Shown: positions 32,769-41,935 of the stretch, one piece after another
Layout: the number at the start of each line of letters is the position of its first letter
Numbering within the stretch: the stretch's first letter is position 1
Assembly (NCBI GenBank): GCA_017655985.1
Contig: JACJVS010000004.1
Span: forward strand, 930,001 to 994,000
DNA from: Incumbomyces delicatus
Taxonomy: Eukaryota; Ascomycota; Eurotiomycetes; Chaetothyriales; Trichomeriaceae
DNA: 64,000 bases
Reading direction: 5' to 3'
The notes under the pieces: model-generated
What the model was told of the DNA's origin: nothing
Databases searched by the model: none
The model's input: the letters and a program-made list of their open reading frames with translations, nothing else
Made by a program: the position numbers and the translations under genes

Positions 32769-35390
32769 CTATACAAGGTGAGTGGCTGCTTCAACAGTGC
32801 GTCGAGACTCAAACCCGTTAAACAGGGTCATAGATGTCTCGTGGGCAACGTCGGCTTGAAGCCGTCTATCAATGTCGCCGAGAACGCACTTCAAAGACTT
32901 CCCAGCAAAGATGCTCCAGCCTTCCCGGTCTAGGTAGAGCATGAGAAACAGTGGTTGGGGGGCCATCGTCTTGAACCTCGTTTTGGTCAAGAAGGTCATG
33001 ACCGGGCATGAGGCGATTGAGCTGCAGTCCTTCCTATGCACATGGAGTGCAGCAATCGCATTCAAAGGCAATACATCGTACTTAAAACCGTATCCCTTTG
33101 TCTTGCTTTCTTCCTCCACAATGGCAGCAGGTAGAGGGGAAAACAAATCAAACGATGCGCCTTTATCGTACAAGAGCTGGATGGCCCTTAGGACCAGCTC
33201 CAAGCGAGAATCTTTCATCTTTTGCAAGGTGATAAGAGACATGCAGAATTGTGCAGACTGATCGAGACGGTCTTGTTCGATCGCTGCTACATCATCTGTG
33301 GCAGATGAGGACGAGTAGACGCCAGCTTCGAGCAACAAATTCAGGTCAGCAAGACACTGTTTGCTTCCTGGGTGATTTTGCAAAGCAAGGACACTGCCGA
33401 ACCAGAATCTCAGAATAAGCAAACATAAAGTCGTCGCGGAATCGTAGCCAATTGAACGATTGACGTCCTTGACACATGTCCGCAGGTAATCCAGACAGTC
33501 ATTAGATACGCACCAGTAGAGAAACCCGTCCTCACAAATTGGTGGTAAGCTCAAAATCTTGCCATGCCACAAATATTGATCGACAAAGCAATCTTGTGAC
33601 TTCCATCGCATGAACTTCATAGTGGAACTTTCAATGAGCTTTAAATGGTCATAGTATGTGCCAACATCGTATTTGCGAACGAGCGACGTCAGGCGCTCGG
33701 GCATCTTAGAGAAGCCTCGCCGTGTCCTGCACATGCAGAACATGACAATCAGGTCGGCTTCGATTAATGATTTCGTGATTTCTCTGTCGTCAAGGTCTGA
33801 TTTAAGCATTATATCCTGACCTTCAGATGTCTCTCGCAGGAATTGGCCGATCGACTTGTGAATAAAATCCACAGTGACGGTCTCGTGAGTGCGAGTGATG
33901 TTGTCCTCGCGAGATCCGTCTGCGCTACTTAACTCTGATTGTGTCCCGGTACGCACATCAAGCAGATAGGCGGAATGAGTTTTGATGTGAACTTTCAAAG
34001 CTTGGAGATCGAGTTTTAGGTAGATTCTTTCGATGGCCTCGGAGCTCATGTTCGAATCAAAGTATTCGGCTCGTAAAGTCTTGTTCAGGCTCCAGGCAAG
34101 CTTGCCGAGCGACATAGCTTCGCCATCATGCAACAATAGTCTGAAAAGCCGGGCCGCGCTTTCTGCATACCTTTTGAGACTTTCTTTGCCCCTGTTCAAC
34201 ATGTGCATGTAGAGTTGATAGATGTCGTCCGGCATCTCGTCTAGTCTTTGAAGAAGGGAGTCCCAATCATCCATGTTCTCGATCCCTTCCACAAGGGATC
34301 TAACGGCAACGCGAAGCCAGACCCACACACCCTGAGCTTTGTTCAGTAAGCTTGAGACCAGTACGTCAAGAGAATATCTCCGGTCCAGTTCCCGGAGTTG
34401 ACGCTGCTCACCAAGGCGCTCACCAAGTTCGTCGTTGGCGAATTTTCTCATATCTTTGTGTGTCAGGCTATCCAAGCTGAGGTTTGGGCACGTACCAAAA
34501 GCCAGCTCAAACTTCCTCTCAGGGCGACTCGAGAGGCAGAACTTCAGGTTTCCTCTCTGACTCAGTTTCTGTATTAATTTCAACAACTCATCCCTATCTG
34601 AACATTCGTCTAAACCATCTAAGAAAATGCACCAGCAGTGATCCTCCGTCTTGAATACTGTGTCCAGTAATAACAGGAGCTTCTTTGAGGTCCAGCCACT
34701 TACAGGCATCTTCCGCACAATGTCTATCCATATGCGGAAGCCAGTGACATCTTCAAAGGTGAAAAATTGCCAAAGGAGAGACCGCAGGGCTCCTACCGCA
34801 TTCCTTTGGAGGGGGCCACCAAGCTCCCAAAAGTAGTGTTTAAGGATAACAACCTTGCATGAAGGCGACGATTGTTGAAGTAACCGCGCGCAGTCACCAT
34901 GACTTGCCAAGAAGCTCATGAAGGTTGACTTACCGCTGCCTGCCTTTCCATGGACCCAAAACGTGGTGCTCGTGGCAGGATATGCTAGCCAGCCCTTGAG
35001 GTGACCACCTGACCATGCGGCATTGTTTTTGAAGTCAAAAATCCATTCAAACGTACCGTCATGCGCCTCAGAGATATTTTCTTCACGTGTGCGAATCTCC
35101 GCGAATGCAAGACTGTCCACGAAACTGTGATACTCTCGCTTTAGGCCATCTGTATTAATGTTATACGTATCACCCAACTGCACTTTGCCTTCGCCGCTAA
35201 TGTTTATTGGGCCGTACGATTTTTGAGGAAGAGTGTTGAAATCTGTGCGCATCATTGACAGGTCGTGGTGTTCATTAGCACTGGAAAGCTCGCGGGAGCT
35301 TTGTTCACCATTCAGAGCATGAATCTCAAAGGCTTCCTTTACCGGTGGGGCAGACTGCGTAACGCTCGGTGTTGTGCAAGCACGTGTCAT
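32769..35390 (-). CDS. NACHT-domain NLR protein with N-terminal amyloid-like motif
   Basis: A second putative intracellular STAND receptor, one exon, 873 residues, ATG at 35390. The N-terminus has no globular domain. Residues 58-77 carry an HRAM-like motif (GKVQLGDTYN), then a short helical linker with DGTFEWIF and the W...GGHLKGWL stretch. The P-loop GKAGSGKST is at 148-156. Walker B (CIFLDGLDECSD) is near 254-265. The remaining ~600 residues are helical, with conserved features of a common fungal NACHT class (MPDDIYQLYMHML; FIHKSIGQFL). No WD, ankyrin or TPR repeats are evident. It overlaps no neighbour, converges on the GH72 gene and is divergent from MOG1. Ligand and output are unknown. 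Confidence 0.87.
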   Translation of the reverse strand: MTRACTTPSVTQSAPPVKEAFEIHALNGEQSSRELSSANEHHDLSMMRTDFNTLPQKSYGPINISGEGKVQLGDTYNINTDGLKREYHSFVDSLAFAEIRTREENISEAHDGTFEWIFDFKNNAAWSGGHLKGWLAYPATSTTFWVHGKAGSGKSTFMSFLASHGDCARLLQQSSPSCKVVILKHYFWELGGPLQRNAVGALRSLLWQFFTFEDVTGFRIWIDIVRKMPVSGWTSKKLLLLLDTVFKTEDHCWCIFLDGLDECSDRDELLKLIQKLSQRGNLKFCLSSRPERKFELAFGTCPNLSLDSLTHKDMRKFANDELGERLGEQRQLRELDRRYSLDVLVSSLLNKAQGVWVWLRVAVRSLVEGIENMDDWDSLLQRLDEMPDDIYQLYMHMLNRGKESLKRYAESAARLFRLLLHDGEAMSLGKLAWSLNKTLRAEYFDSNMSSEAIERIYLKLDLQALKVHIKTHSAYLLDVRTGTQSELSSADGSREDNITRTHETVTVDFIHKSIGQFLRETSEGQDIMLKSDLDDREITKSLIEADLIVMFCMCRTRRGFSKMPERLTSLVRKYDVGTYYDHLKLIESSTMKFMRWKSQDCFVDQYLWHGKILSLPPICEDGFLYWCVSNDCLDYLRTCVKDVNRSIGYDSATTLCLLILRFWFGSVLALQNHPGSKQCLADLNLLLEAGVYSSSSATDDVAAIEQDRLDQSAQFCMSLITLQKMKDSRLELVLRAIQLLYDKGASFDLFSPLPAAIVEEESKTKGYGFKYDVLPLNAIAALHVHRKDCSSIASCPVMTFLTKTRFKTMAPQPLFLMLYLDREGWSIFAGKSLKCVLGDIDRRLQADVAHETSMTLFNGFESRRTVEAATHLV
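35160..35219 (-). other. HRAM-like amyloid signalling motif in the second NLR
   Basis: Residues 58-77: a Gly/Ser/Asn-rich lead, then V-Q-L-G-D, the same register as the V-x-x-G-N core of HET-s-related motifs. Sits 70 residues ahead of the P-loop. Confidence 0.5.
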
Positions 35391-35905
35391 TCTTCCTGGG
35401 AAAGTCCATGCAAGGATCTCAACTCGACAACATTGAACTCATGAGGCGTCGAGAAAGCAGTGCAGGGTATGCTGTATTTGTTTAAATCGATTGCACTTTC
35501 CTCGTCAGCTCACCATTATTATTCTCATGATCGTCTGGGACACGAAGCTTCATTCAGGAGCAACCCCAGGCATAACATTGATAGCTGTGGAATATGATGG
35601 TTCAGTAAGAAAACACATATAATATCTAGCTTAGCGAAGTCTAGTCTACTCACTTGGAACTTGTCGATAAGGGACTCGTCGAAAGATAAGAATGGAGGCA
35701 ATTGAGTGCTGCAATTGTAGCATTCTTAGTTTGATTGTACGCGCGGTGAGCGCCCAAATTTTATTCCGCCTCAAAAAAGTCATTCATGCTGTTGCCTGAA
35801 CCAGGTTCATTAGGCACCCATGACCTTGATCGGACGCAAAATAAAGTCGTCACATAAGAATGCTGACTTTTAATCGTGTTTCGACATTTTGTGAATCTGA
35901 AGCGA
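35391..35905. other. Divergent intergenic region between the second NLR and MOG1
   Basis: 515 bp serving as upstream region for both genes. No conspicuous repeat or palindrome. Confidence 0.5.
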
Positions 35906-36592
35906 ATGAACGGAAAGATGCCGCTCATATTCAGCAAGAGAGAACTCTATGGAGGGGCAATGGAAGTTGAACTTCCCACAGATTGCATGGATGCGAGTGA
36001 TCTACGACAAGTTCCTGATCATCAAGAGGTCTTTCTTCGACCAGATAGCCTTACCTCGATCATTTTCGAAGTCAACGAATTCCAGGCCCCGACGACAATT
36101 CAGTCTGCTGCAGACGGTGCTGGTACAACAAGCACTCTACCCAGCGACAGCATAATTCCGCCAGCGGACGGAGCGGCAGCGACGTATCACTTCAAGGACG
36201 TCGTCGCACCACCAGATCATGTCTCGGTAGCAGGCATCGAGACAGCAAGCGTCAAGCTCGTCAAGCCGTCCGTGACCAATTTCCCTGCCTACTTCAGCAC
36301 TGGAATAATTGTCACCCCGGAAATCGATCGTTCAGCTCAGTCAACGCTTCCAGTGGACTGGCAGTCCAATCCTATTCAGAAGGAGAATCAAACCAAGGTG
36401 CAGCAACTCTTGATCAGGTTACAGGACTATACGACCGACTTGTGCATTCGCATCAATATCCCACTGAAGGAGTTCAGTGGGGTTCAGTCTGAGGCAGCCC
36501 TTACCGAGCTAGCAACCGCTGATCAAATCATGCAAAAGATTGGTCAAAGCCTCGATATTAAGGAGTTCGGTCTCTTCGGCGGCGGAGAATGA
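35906..36592 (+). CDS. MOG1: Mog1-like Ran-binding nuclear import factor
   Basis: Mog1 binds the GTPase Ran/Gsp1, releases its nucleotide and supports nuclear protein import. One exon; 228 residues from ATG 35906 or 224 from ATG 35918. The second gives the family-like start MPLIFSKRELYGGAM. Family features are RELYGGAMEVELP near the N-terminus, D-x-S-DLRQVPDHQEVF and SIIFEVNE, then the C-terminal amphipathic part. An Ala/Pro/Ser-rich insertion (about residues 70-110) precedes the second half, as seen in filamentous fungi. Confidence 0.9.
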   Translation: MNGKMPLIFSKRELYGGAMEVELPTDCMDASDLRQVPDHQEVFLRPDSLTSIIFEVNEFQAPTTIQSAADGAGTTSTLPSDSIIPPADGAAATYHFKDVVAPPDHVSVAGIETASVKLVKPSVTNFPAYFSTGIIVTPEIDRSAQSTLPVDWQSNPIQKENQTKVQQLLIRLQDYTTDLCIRINIPLKEFSGVQSEAALTELATADQIMQKIGQSLDIKEFGLFGGGE

Positions 36593-37212
36593 AGCTTTAC
36601 AACGTGTGTGGAACATTGGTTCGTCCCTTTGAAGCCTGGGACGAAGATTTTAACAGTCTAAGCGCATAGACGTATCGAATCGAGGAGGAATTGATGATCC
36701 CGGAACCCGGAAACTGGCTGGGTTGCGAGGACAGCGATATTGACAGCGACTCTCGACTCTCGACTCTCGCTGGAGCTAAGGAAATGAGGATTCGTTATGG
36801 ACTAACCCATAACTTAGATAGCTACAATCATTCGACATTTGCCGACTCAACACATACAGTTTGAGTGATTTGGTGATACGGCCTGAGTCTTTGAGGTCAG
36901 GACACCCAGCGTATGAGACGCCAGTTTGCCGGCCAGTTATGCGAGATTGGGTACTTTTTCTGTTTTCGGTACCTCCAGAACGATTTTTCTCTCGCCAAAT
37001 CTATGATTACTTCATCTCCAGAACGTACTCACGAGACAACACAAGGTATCTCAAATACCGTTATTGGAAGCAGACATTGTTTTCCTGCACAGTTGACCGG
37101 ATTTCCAACGCTATCGGTGCAAAATTCTGCCTGCAAGCATTTTGTTCGCGTCTACTGAAAATCTCAACACCAAGAAGATCCAGCAATTTCTTATCGAAAG
37201 ATCTGAACTCAC
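36593..37212. other. Convergent intergenic region between MOG1 and the SprT-like gene
   Basis: 620 bp between two 3' ends. Contains three tandem CGACTCT units (36747-36767). An open frame at 36861-37355 runs into the antisense of the protease gene and is a shadow. Confidence 0.5.
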
Positions 37213-39663
37213 TCAGTCACTCAGCTCTACGACCTCCATCAACTTCTCTAATTCCTCAACTCTACCTTCTTTACATTCCTCCCTCAAACCCCCAAGCACA
37301 CTCTGCTTTACAGGACTTTTCCTTGGACTCGCAGGCGCCCTTGGAGCGGGCCTGACCTGCGTCAGAAACCCTTTACAACGTCCACATCTCTGTTTATCAA
37401 CGTCAATACTCTTCGAGTGCCGTCCATATTCCGCTCCGCAACTCAACTCATCCACATTTTCAATGTTGAGCATCTTCATTGCTAATGTCTGCTTCTGCTG
37501 CTCTGCAGGTCGTCCGATGCATACCCAAAGGTACTTCGTTTCAACGACATAGTCATGCTTCGTTGTCACCTCCGTCAATCGCCAATCCTGTCGCCAGCCA
37601 TTAGCGTTCTTCGCCGCTGGAGATTGCAACCAAGATGTGACCTTGCTTCCCCACCACTTGAACGATGCACCATGTGGCTGGTCTCGGATCCCGCTGACCA
37701 TGAAGTTAGCCAAATGGCAGAATTCGTGCGCAAGGGTATTAATCAGGCGCTCGGGACGATCGAGAATCTTCTCCGCAAGCTCAATACTCGCGAAATGCTG
37801 CACAATAATTCCAGGTTGTCGTGCTATGCTCTGGCTATCTGGATTTCCTTTGATTGGTGATCCCGACGGTTTGCTGACTGTACGCTTCCAGTTTGCTCGG
37901 CCTGCAGTTGAGCGAAGGGTTTTGGACCAAACCACTTGGATGCCACCTGTTGATGCGGACATACTACTGATTTTGGAGTCGGTGATGTATTTGTCGAGCG
38001 CAAGAAGCAGATCAGCCGCGATCACCCCTTTTTGCGCGTCAAATTGCTTTTTCGCCGCAAGTTTAGCCCGCTTCTCTTCTCTAATCCTGCTCTGCTCGGC
38101 TTTCAATGCAGAGATTTTTTTTGGCGATTTCGTCTTCGAGGGTGATTCTGTCGGGGATGGCAATGAGTCAAATGTATCATCAAGCTGTGTTTCGGAATTG
38201 CTTGCGGTATTACTTGGTTGCGAACTTTCAATGCCAGAGAAATTGTCAATGTCATCGCCCGCATAGAGGTTGAAACGTGCGAGGGGATTTCTTCGAGGGG
38301 ATAAAGTTAGCTCCTTTCTTGGGCTGTATGTGTCGGTCCATTCATTGATCACGTTATGATCCCAGAAAGCGTCCATACTCTGACGGTGAGGAGATCGTTG
38401 CAAACCAGTATTGCGTTTTGAGGGAGAGAGGAGCTTCGTTGGTGAGTTCAGCTTCGTTTTGGAGGGCGACCGGGGTGTGGTGGCAGGTGGTGTTCTCGGA
38501 CGTCCTCTTTCCAGGTCCATCCTCGCAGAGCGTTTCGGGCTTGACGGAAGAGGGCCGCTCTTTGAAGGTAGTAGCCGAGGTTTACTCTTCTGCGATGGAT
38601 GAAGCCGAAGCACGCTATCGAGGTTTGATAGTGGTTCAACCGCAGTGAGACTTCTTTCGTCTCGACGTTCATTCAGTGAGCTTTCCTCCTTTTCGTAGCC
38701 TGGCTGCGTGGGAGAAGATGTCAAGTCAATGATCTCCAATGTCTTTTTCCGATCCGCGTCTCTCTGCTTCTCGAGAGGACGCTCCCCCAAATGCATGTCG
38801 TTCAACGCAATTGGCAGAGCCTGTTCATCATTATCTTCGGAATCTGATATCTGTCGTCTTCTGCCGCGCAATAGCCGGCGTTTAGGACCGGCGTGTGCCT
38901 GTGGCACGTTTCGGTTGTTGCTTTTCCTCCGTTCTATTTCGCTCTCTAGAGATAGCTCGTCCTCGGAGTCGTGAAAACTTAGCTCAGCATCGTCGTCGAC
39001 GATAAAGCCACTGAGATCGGTATCTTCGTCCTCGCCTTCGGTGCCCGAGCTCTCGTCCAAGTCCTCACAACGGGCCTCCTTCAGCACATAAGGGTTCGAG
39101 CCTTTTGCCACAGTTCTGCTTGTTGCTCTCGTTCCTTGAACACTTGATGTCTGCCGCCTCGCTGCTTGTGTTATGTAGGACATGGTAGAAGTTGGTGCCT
39201 TCCTTCCTTTTCCCGACCTTCTCTGTGCGTTCTCTTTCCCCGAACATGATTCCTCGCTCTTCTTCGTAACTGCCAGCCGGGAGATTGGTTCGAGTGCCTC
39301 ATAAACGCTATAATCGGATCCTTCTTCTAGGGTAATTGGATCCTGGAGGCTCTCCAGAGACAACTTTCGTGTAACAGACGGAAGTCGTGGAACATTTTCA
39401 AGCATTGCTTGATTTCTGGGTTGAACGGGTTTCAGAGCAGCTCGGTAGAGGGGTTTCGGCGCTTGTGCACTCATAGAATGTAGACTTGACACTGCTAGCG
39501 AAGGCACTTCACCTAAACTACTGTATTGTGCTGTGATTATGGTTGATTTCTGCTTTCGCGGCGATCTGCGTAATGGTCGTTTTGGACTACTGAAGGACTT
39601 GGTCTTGCTGACTGTCGATCGTGGATTGTGCGATAACAATGTGACTTCCCCATTGTCAGACAT
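37213..39663 (-). CDS. SprT-like metalloprotease, GCNA-type
   Basis: Probable nuclear zinc protease acting on DNA-protein crosslinks. 816 residues from ATG 39663, read as one exon. The first ~560 residues are disordered: Ser/Arg/Pro-rich, with an acidic patch near 215-245 and many SPKR-type sites. The SprT domain has LINTLAHEFCHLANFM (HEFCH at 646-650) and a further His in DQPHG near residue 664, followed by the W-rich segment HGASFKWWGSKV. A zinc ribbon follows, with Cys715, Cys742, Cys760 and Cys763 (CGAEYGRHSKSID, RCGRCKG). Twenty-six extra residues separate the first and second cysteine where relatives have two. This matches a possible unspliced in-frame 78-nt intron (37447-37524). GCNA is the closest family; Wss1 and Spartan differ in domain order. 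Confidence 0.87.
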   Translation of the reverse strand: MSDNGEVTLLSHNPRSTVSKTKSFSSPKRPLRRSPRKQKSTIITAQYSSLGEVPSLAVSSLHSMSAQAPKPLYRAALKPVQPRNQAMLENVPRLPSVTRKLSLESLQDPITLEEGSDYSVYEALEPISRLAVTKKSEESCSGKENAQRRSGKGRKAPTSTMSYITQAARRQTSSVQGTRATSRTVAKGSNPYVLKEARCEDLDESSGTEGEDEDTDLSGFIVDDDAELSFHDSEDELSLESEIERRKSNNRNVPQAHAGPKRRLLRGRRRQISDSEDNDEQALPIALNDMHLGERPLEKQRDADRKKTLEIIDLTSSPTQPGYEKEESSLNERRDERSLTAVEPLSNLDSVLRLHPSQKSKPRLLPSKSGPLPSSPKRSARMDLERGRPRTPPATTPRSPSKTKLNSPTKLLSPSKRNTGLQRSPHRQSMDAFWDHNVINEWTDTYSPRKELTLSPRRNPLARFNLYAGDDIDNFSGIESSQPSNTASNSETQLDDTFDSLPSPTESPSKTKSPKKISALKAEQSRIREEKRAKLAAKKQFDAQKGVIAADLLLALDKYITDSKISSMSASTGGIQVVWSKTLRSTAGRANWKRTVSKPSGSPIKGNPDSQSIARQPGIIVQHFASIELAEKILDRPERLINTLAHEFCHLANFMVSGIRDQPHGASFKWWGSKVTSWLQSPAAKNANGWRQDWRLTEVTTKHDYVVETKYLWVCIGRPAEQQKQTLAMKMLNIENVDELSCGAEYGRHSKSIDVDKQRCGRCKGFLTQVRPAPRAPASPRKSPVKQSVLGGLREECKEGRVEELEKLMEVVELSD

Positions 39664-39991
39664 TTTTCTCGTTCGCTTTTGGATTAAGCAACCTGTGTTT
39701 CCTGAGGTTGTTCAGGAGCTTCAGTATGCGACGAGTTGATCCGACTCGTTGCCAGGACAACGACATTAGCTCTGATCACGTGGCTTGATGACGCACGGCA
39801 ACTCTCACGCGGTAACGAGAGGCAGGTATTATTGCGACTGTAAAACCGCGTTGAAAGCTTGTCCGCAGTCTTGTCTATATGGATTCACTTCACTGACCAA
39901 ATAGTGGACTCTTGCCCGTGACATGGACGCCTTGCTAAAATCTATCATGTGGGATATTGAAAATTTGAATAATACAGCAAGATGCAACGCC
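39664..39991. other. SprT-like gene promoter / DnaJ gene 3' flank
   Basis: 328 bp, no additional gene or repeat seen. Confidence 0.5.
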
Positions 39992-41578
39992 TCAACCAAA
40001 AGGGAAACCGCCGAAGGGATTACCTCCGCCAGAGCCGCCAAAGGGGTTTCCTTGAAACTGAAATTGCTGCCCACCCTGGCGGAAGACAAACTGCTGACCC
40101 CCACCGAAGGGTGAGCCTTGAAATGGTTGGCCGCCATGTTGTGATGCTGGGTCATTCGGATCATGACCACTATCAAATTGTTGCTTCAGCTCAGGGTCGC
40201 TCAGCACCTCGTATGCTTCATTAATTGCAGCCATCTTCTTCTCGGCGTCTTCCTTGGTGATGCCTCTTGACATTGCCTTGTCAGGATGATATTCTTTTGT
40301 GGCTTTTCGGTACGCCTTTTTGATGGTGGTTTCGTCAGCATCTCTGGACACGCCGAGAACCTTGTAATAGTCCTTTGTCTTGGACCTCTTGAGCAGTACC
40401 TGTGCTTCTTGGAGCCTTTCCTGAACTATTCTATCACCCTGATGATTCTCCTTTGCCGTATTGAGTGTGGCTATAGCTGCATCGTAAGTTTCTGCCTCGA
40501 TCTGACTTTGAGCTTGATGCAGCAAGCCATAAAGCGAAGTCGGATTCAGTTGGAGCGCCTCCTTGCAATATGGCGTGGCTTTCTTGTAATTGTTCATGCC
40601 AACGTAACATTGACAGGTCAACTCCAGCAAGTGTGCATAAAGCTTTTCTCCCGCCTTGGCGTGAATGTAAGCTGATTCCCGGGCAGAAGCAATGTTATCT
40701 CTGACTTCTGCAAGAAGACCAGGTTCGTCGTCGGCGGTGCTTCCAATGAGGATCTTCGAGGCGGATAGATATTGTTTCTTCTCGATCAGACCTAACACCC
40801 TTTCTAAGCTCTTCGCGACGTTCTTTTCTTCCCTGAGTAAAGCTTTGCAGCGTTTAGAGTCAGGATCTGAATGTAGGCATTTCTTTACCTGAGTCAAACC
40901 ACGTTCTGTATCCCCGAGGCTGTAGAATAGCATGCTTGAAACGAGGAGGTGAGGTCCAAGATCGCCGGGATGTATCTGCAGAACATGCTGCAGGTCACTG
41001 ATACCTTCTTGGATGTCTCCCCTTTCAAATCGACATCGTGCCCTGAGTTGCCGTAAGGTTAAAGACGTACCTGCCGTCATGATGGCAAGACCAGATTGAT
41101 GAATACATGCTTCGAAATCCCCGTTCCGTTCTGCGTCGACTGCTAAATACGCTGCGCCTTCTGCCTCTTCCAAGGCTGCGAGTTCTGCCTCGCCCTTCTT
41201 GCCGACCAGCTTATAATCCTCTTTCGCAGTAGTCCAATCCGCGTTCCTTGCATAGATTTTAGCTCTCTGCATAAGGGCCCCTTCAAAACCAGGTCGAAGC
41301 TTGAGGACGGTGTCAAAGTCTGCTTTGGCTTGCGCATTCCTTCCTAGTGACAGATATGTGGCTCCCCGCTGGAAGACATTCATGTAGTCTGAAGGGTCTC
41401 GCTTGACGGCTTGGTCGAAGTAGGATAATGCTTCCGCATGGTTGCCTCGTGACCTTGCTGCTTTGGCTGATGCGACTAGACTTGCAATTGGCGCATCGAA
41501 CTCGGCTGTGCATGAAGACGGGAAAGGGCCGGCGAGCAGGACGGCCAGGAAGACCAGATGTGATAGACTGAGCTTCAT
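39992..41578 (-). CDS. ER-lumenal DnaJ-TPR co-chaperone (DNAJC3/P58IPK-like)
   Basis: Likely delivers unfolded proteins to BiP/Kar2 in the ER lumen. One exon, 528 residues. A signal peptide occupies residues 1-25. Some nine TPR-like helical pairs run from about 30 to 390 (YFDQAVKRDPSDYMNVFQRGATYLSLGR; AIATLNTAKENHQGD). The J domain spans about 402-470 with DYYKVLGV and the catalytic HPD in KEYHPDKA. The tail is Gly/Phe/Gln-rich and ends GGFPFG, with no HDEL/KDEL retention signal, which is also true of other members. It shares a 357-bp upstream region with the SAS2-type gene. Confidence 0.93.
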   Translation of the reverse strand: MKLSLSHLVFLAVLLAGPFPSSCTAEFDAPIASLVASAKAARSRGNHAEALSYFDQAVKRDPSDYMNVFQRGATYLSLGRNAQAKADFDTVLKLRPGFEGALMQRAKIYARNADWTTAKEDYKLVGKKGEAELAALEEAEGAAYLAVDAERNGDFEACIHQSGLAIMTAGTSLTLRQLRARCRFERGDIQEGISDLQHVLQIHPGDLGPHLLVSSMLFYSLGDTERGLTQVKKCLHSDPDSKRCKALLREEKNVAKSLERVLGLIEKKQYLSASKILIGSTADDEPGLLAEVRDNIASARESAYIHAKAGEKLYAHLLELTCQCYVGMNNYKKATPYCKEALQLNPTSLYGLLHQAQSQIEAETYDAAIATLNTAKENHQGDRIVQERLQEAQVLLKRSKTKDYYKVLGVSRDADETTIKKAYRKATKEYHPDKAMSRGITKEDAEKKMAAINEAYEVLSDPELKQQFDSGHDPNDPASQHGGQPFQGSPFGGGQQFVFRQGGQQFQFQGNPFGGSGGGNPFGGFPFG

Positions 41579-41935
41579 TTTGACAGGCTAGCCCTGTTGG
41601 AATCTAAGACGTCGCACTAATAAAGAATAATCATGGTCATGAGTGACTCGTGGTAGTACTGAATAATGATCCCTTTGGTTCGATGTGTCAGTTATCGATA
41701 TGACCAACGTGGCATTCGCAGCGCGAATATTTGCCGGCCATAACCAGGCAACCAGGCACCAAAATTCGCCGCACTTGCCGTGAGCGAGCAACAAATGATT
41801 CGAAACGTTCGTCCTTCGAAAATAAGAACACTAAGAGGCAGTTTTCAACGCTGGAATACCTAATTACCAGTTGAATTCCTAGGATTGCTCAATGTGCACA
41901 CAAATGAAGCCGCACATAGGTTGATACGCCTAGGC
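41579..41935. other. Bidirectional promoter region, DnaJ-TPR / SAS2-like genes
   Basis: 357 bp between two divergent start codons. No repeat recognised. Confidence 0.5.

Noticed and set aside
36861..37355. 164-codon plus-strand frame at the MOG1 / SprT-like junction
   Set aside because: Its right part is antisense to the protease C-terminus and the rest shows no coding character.
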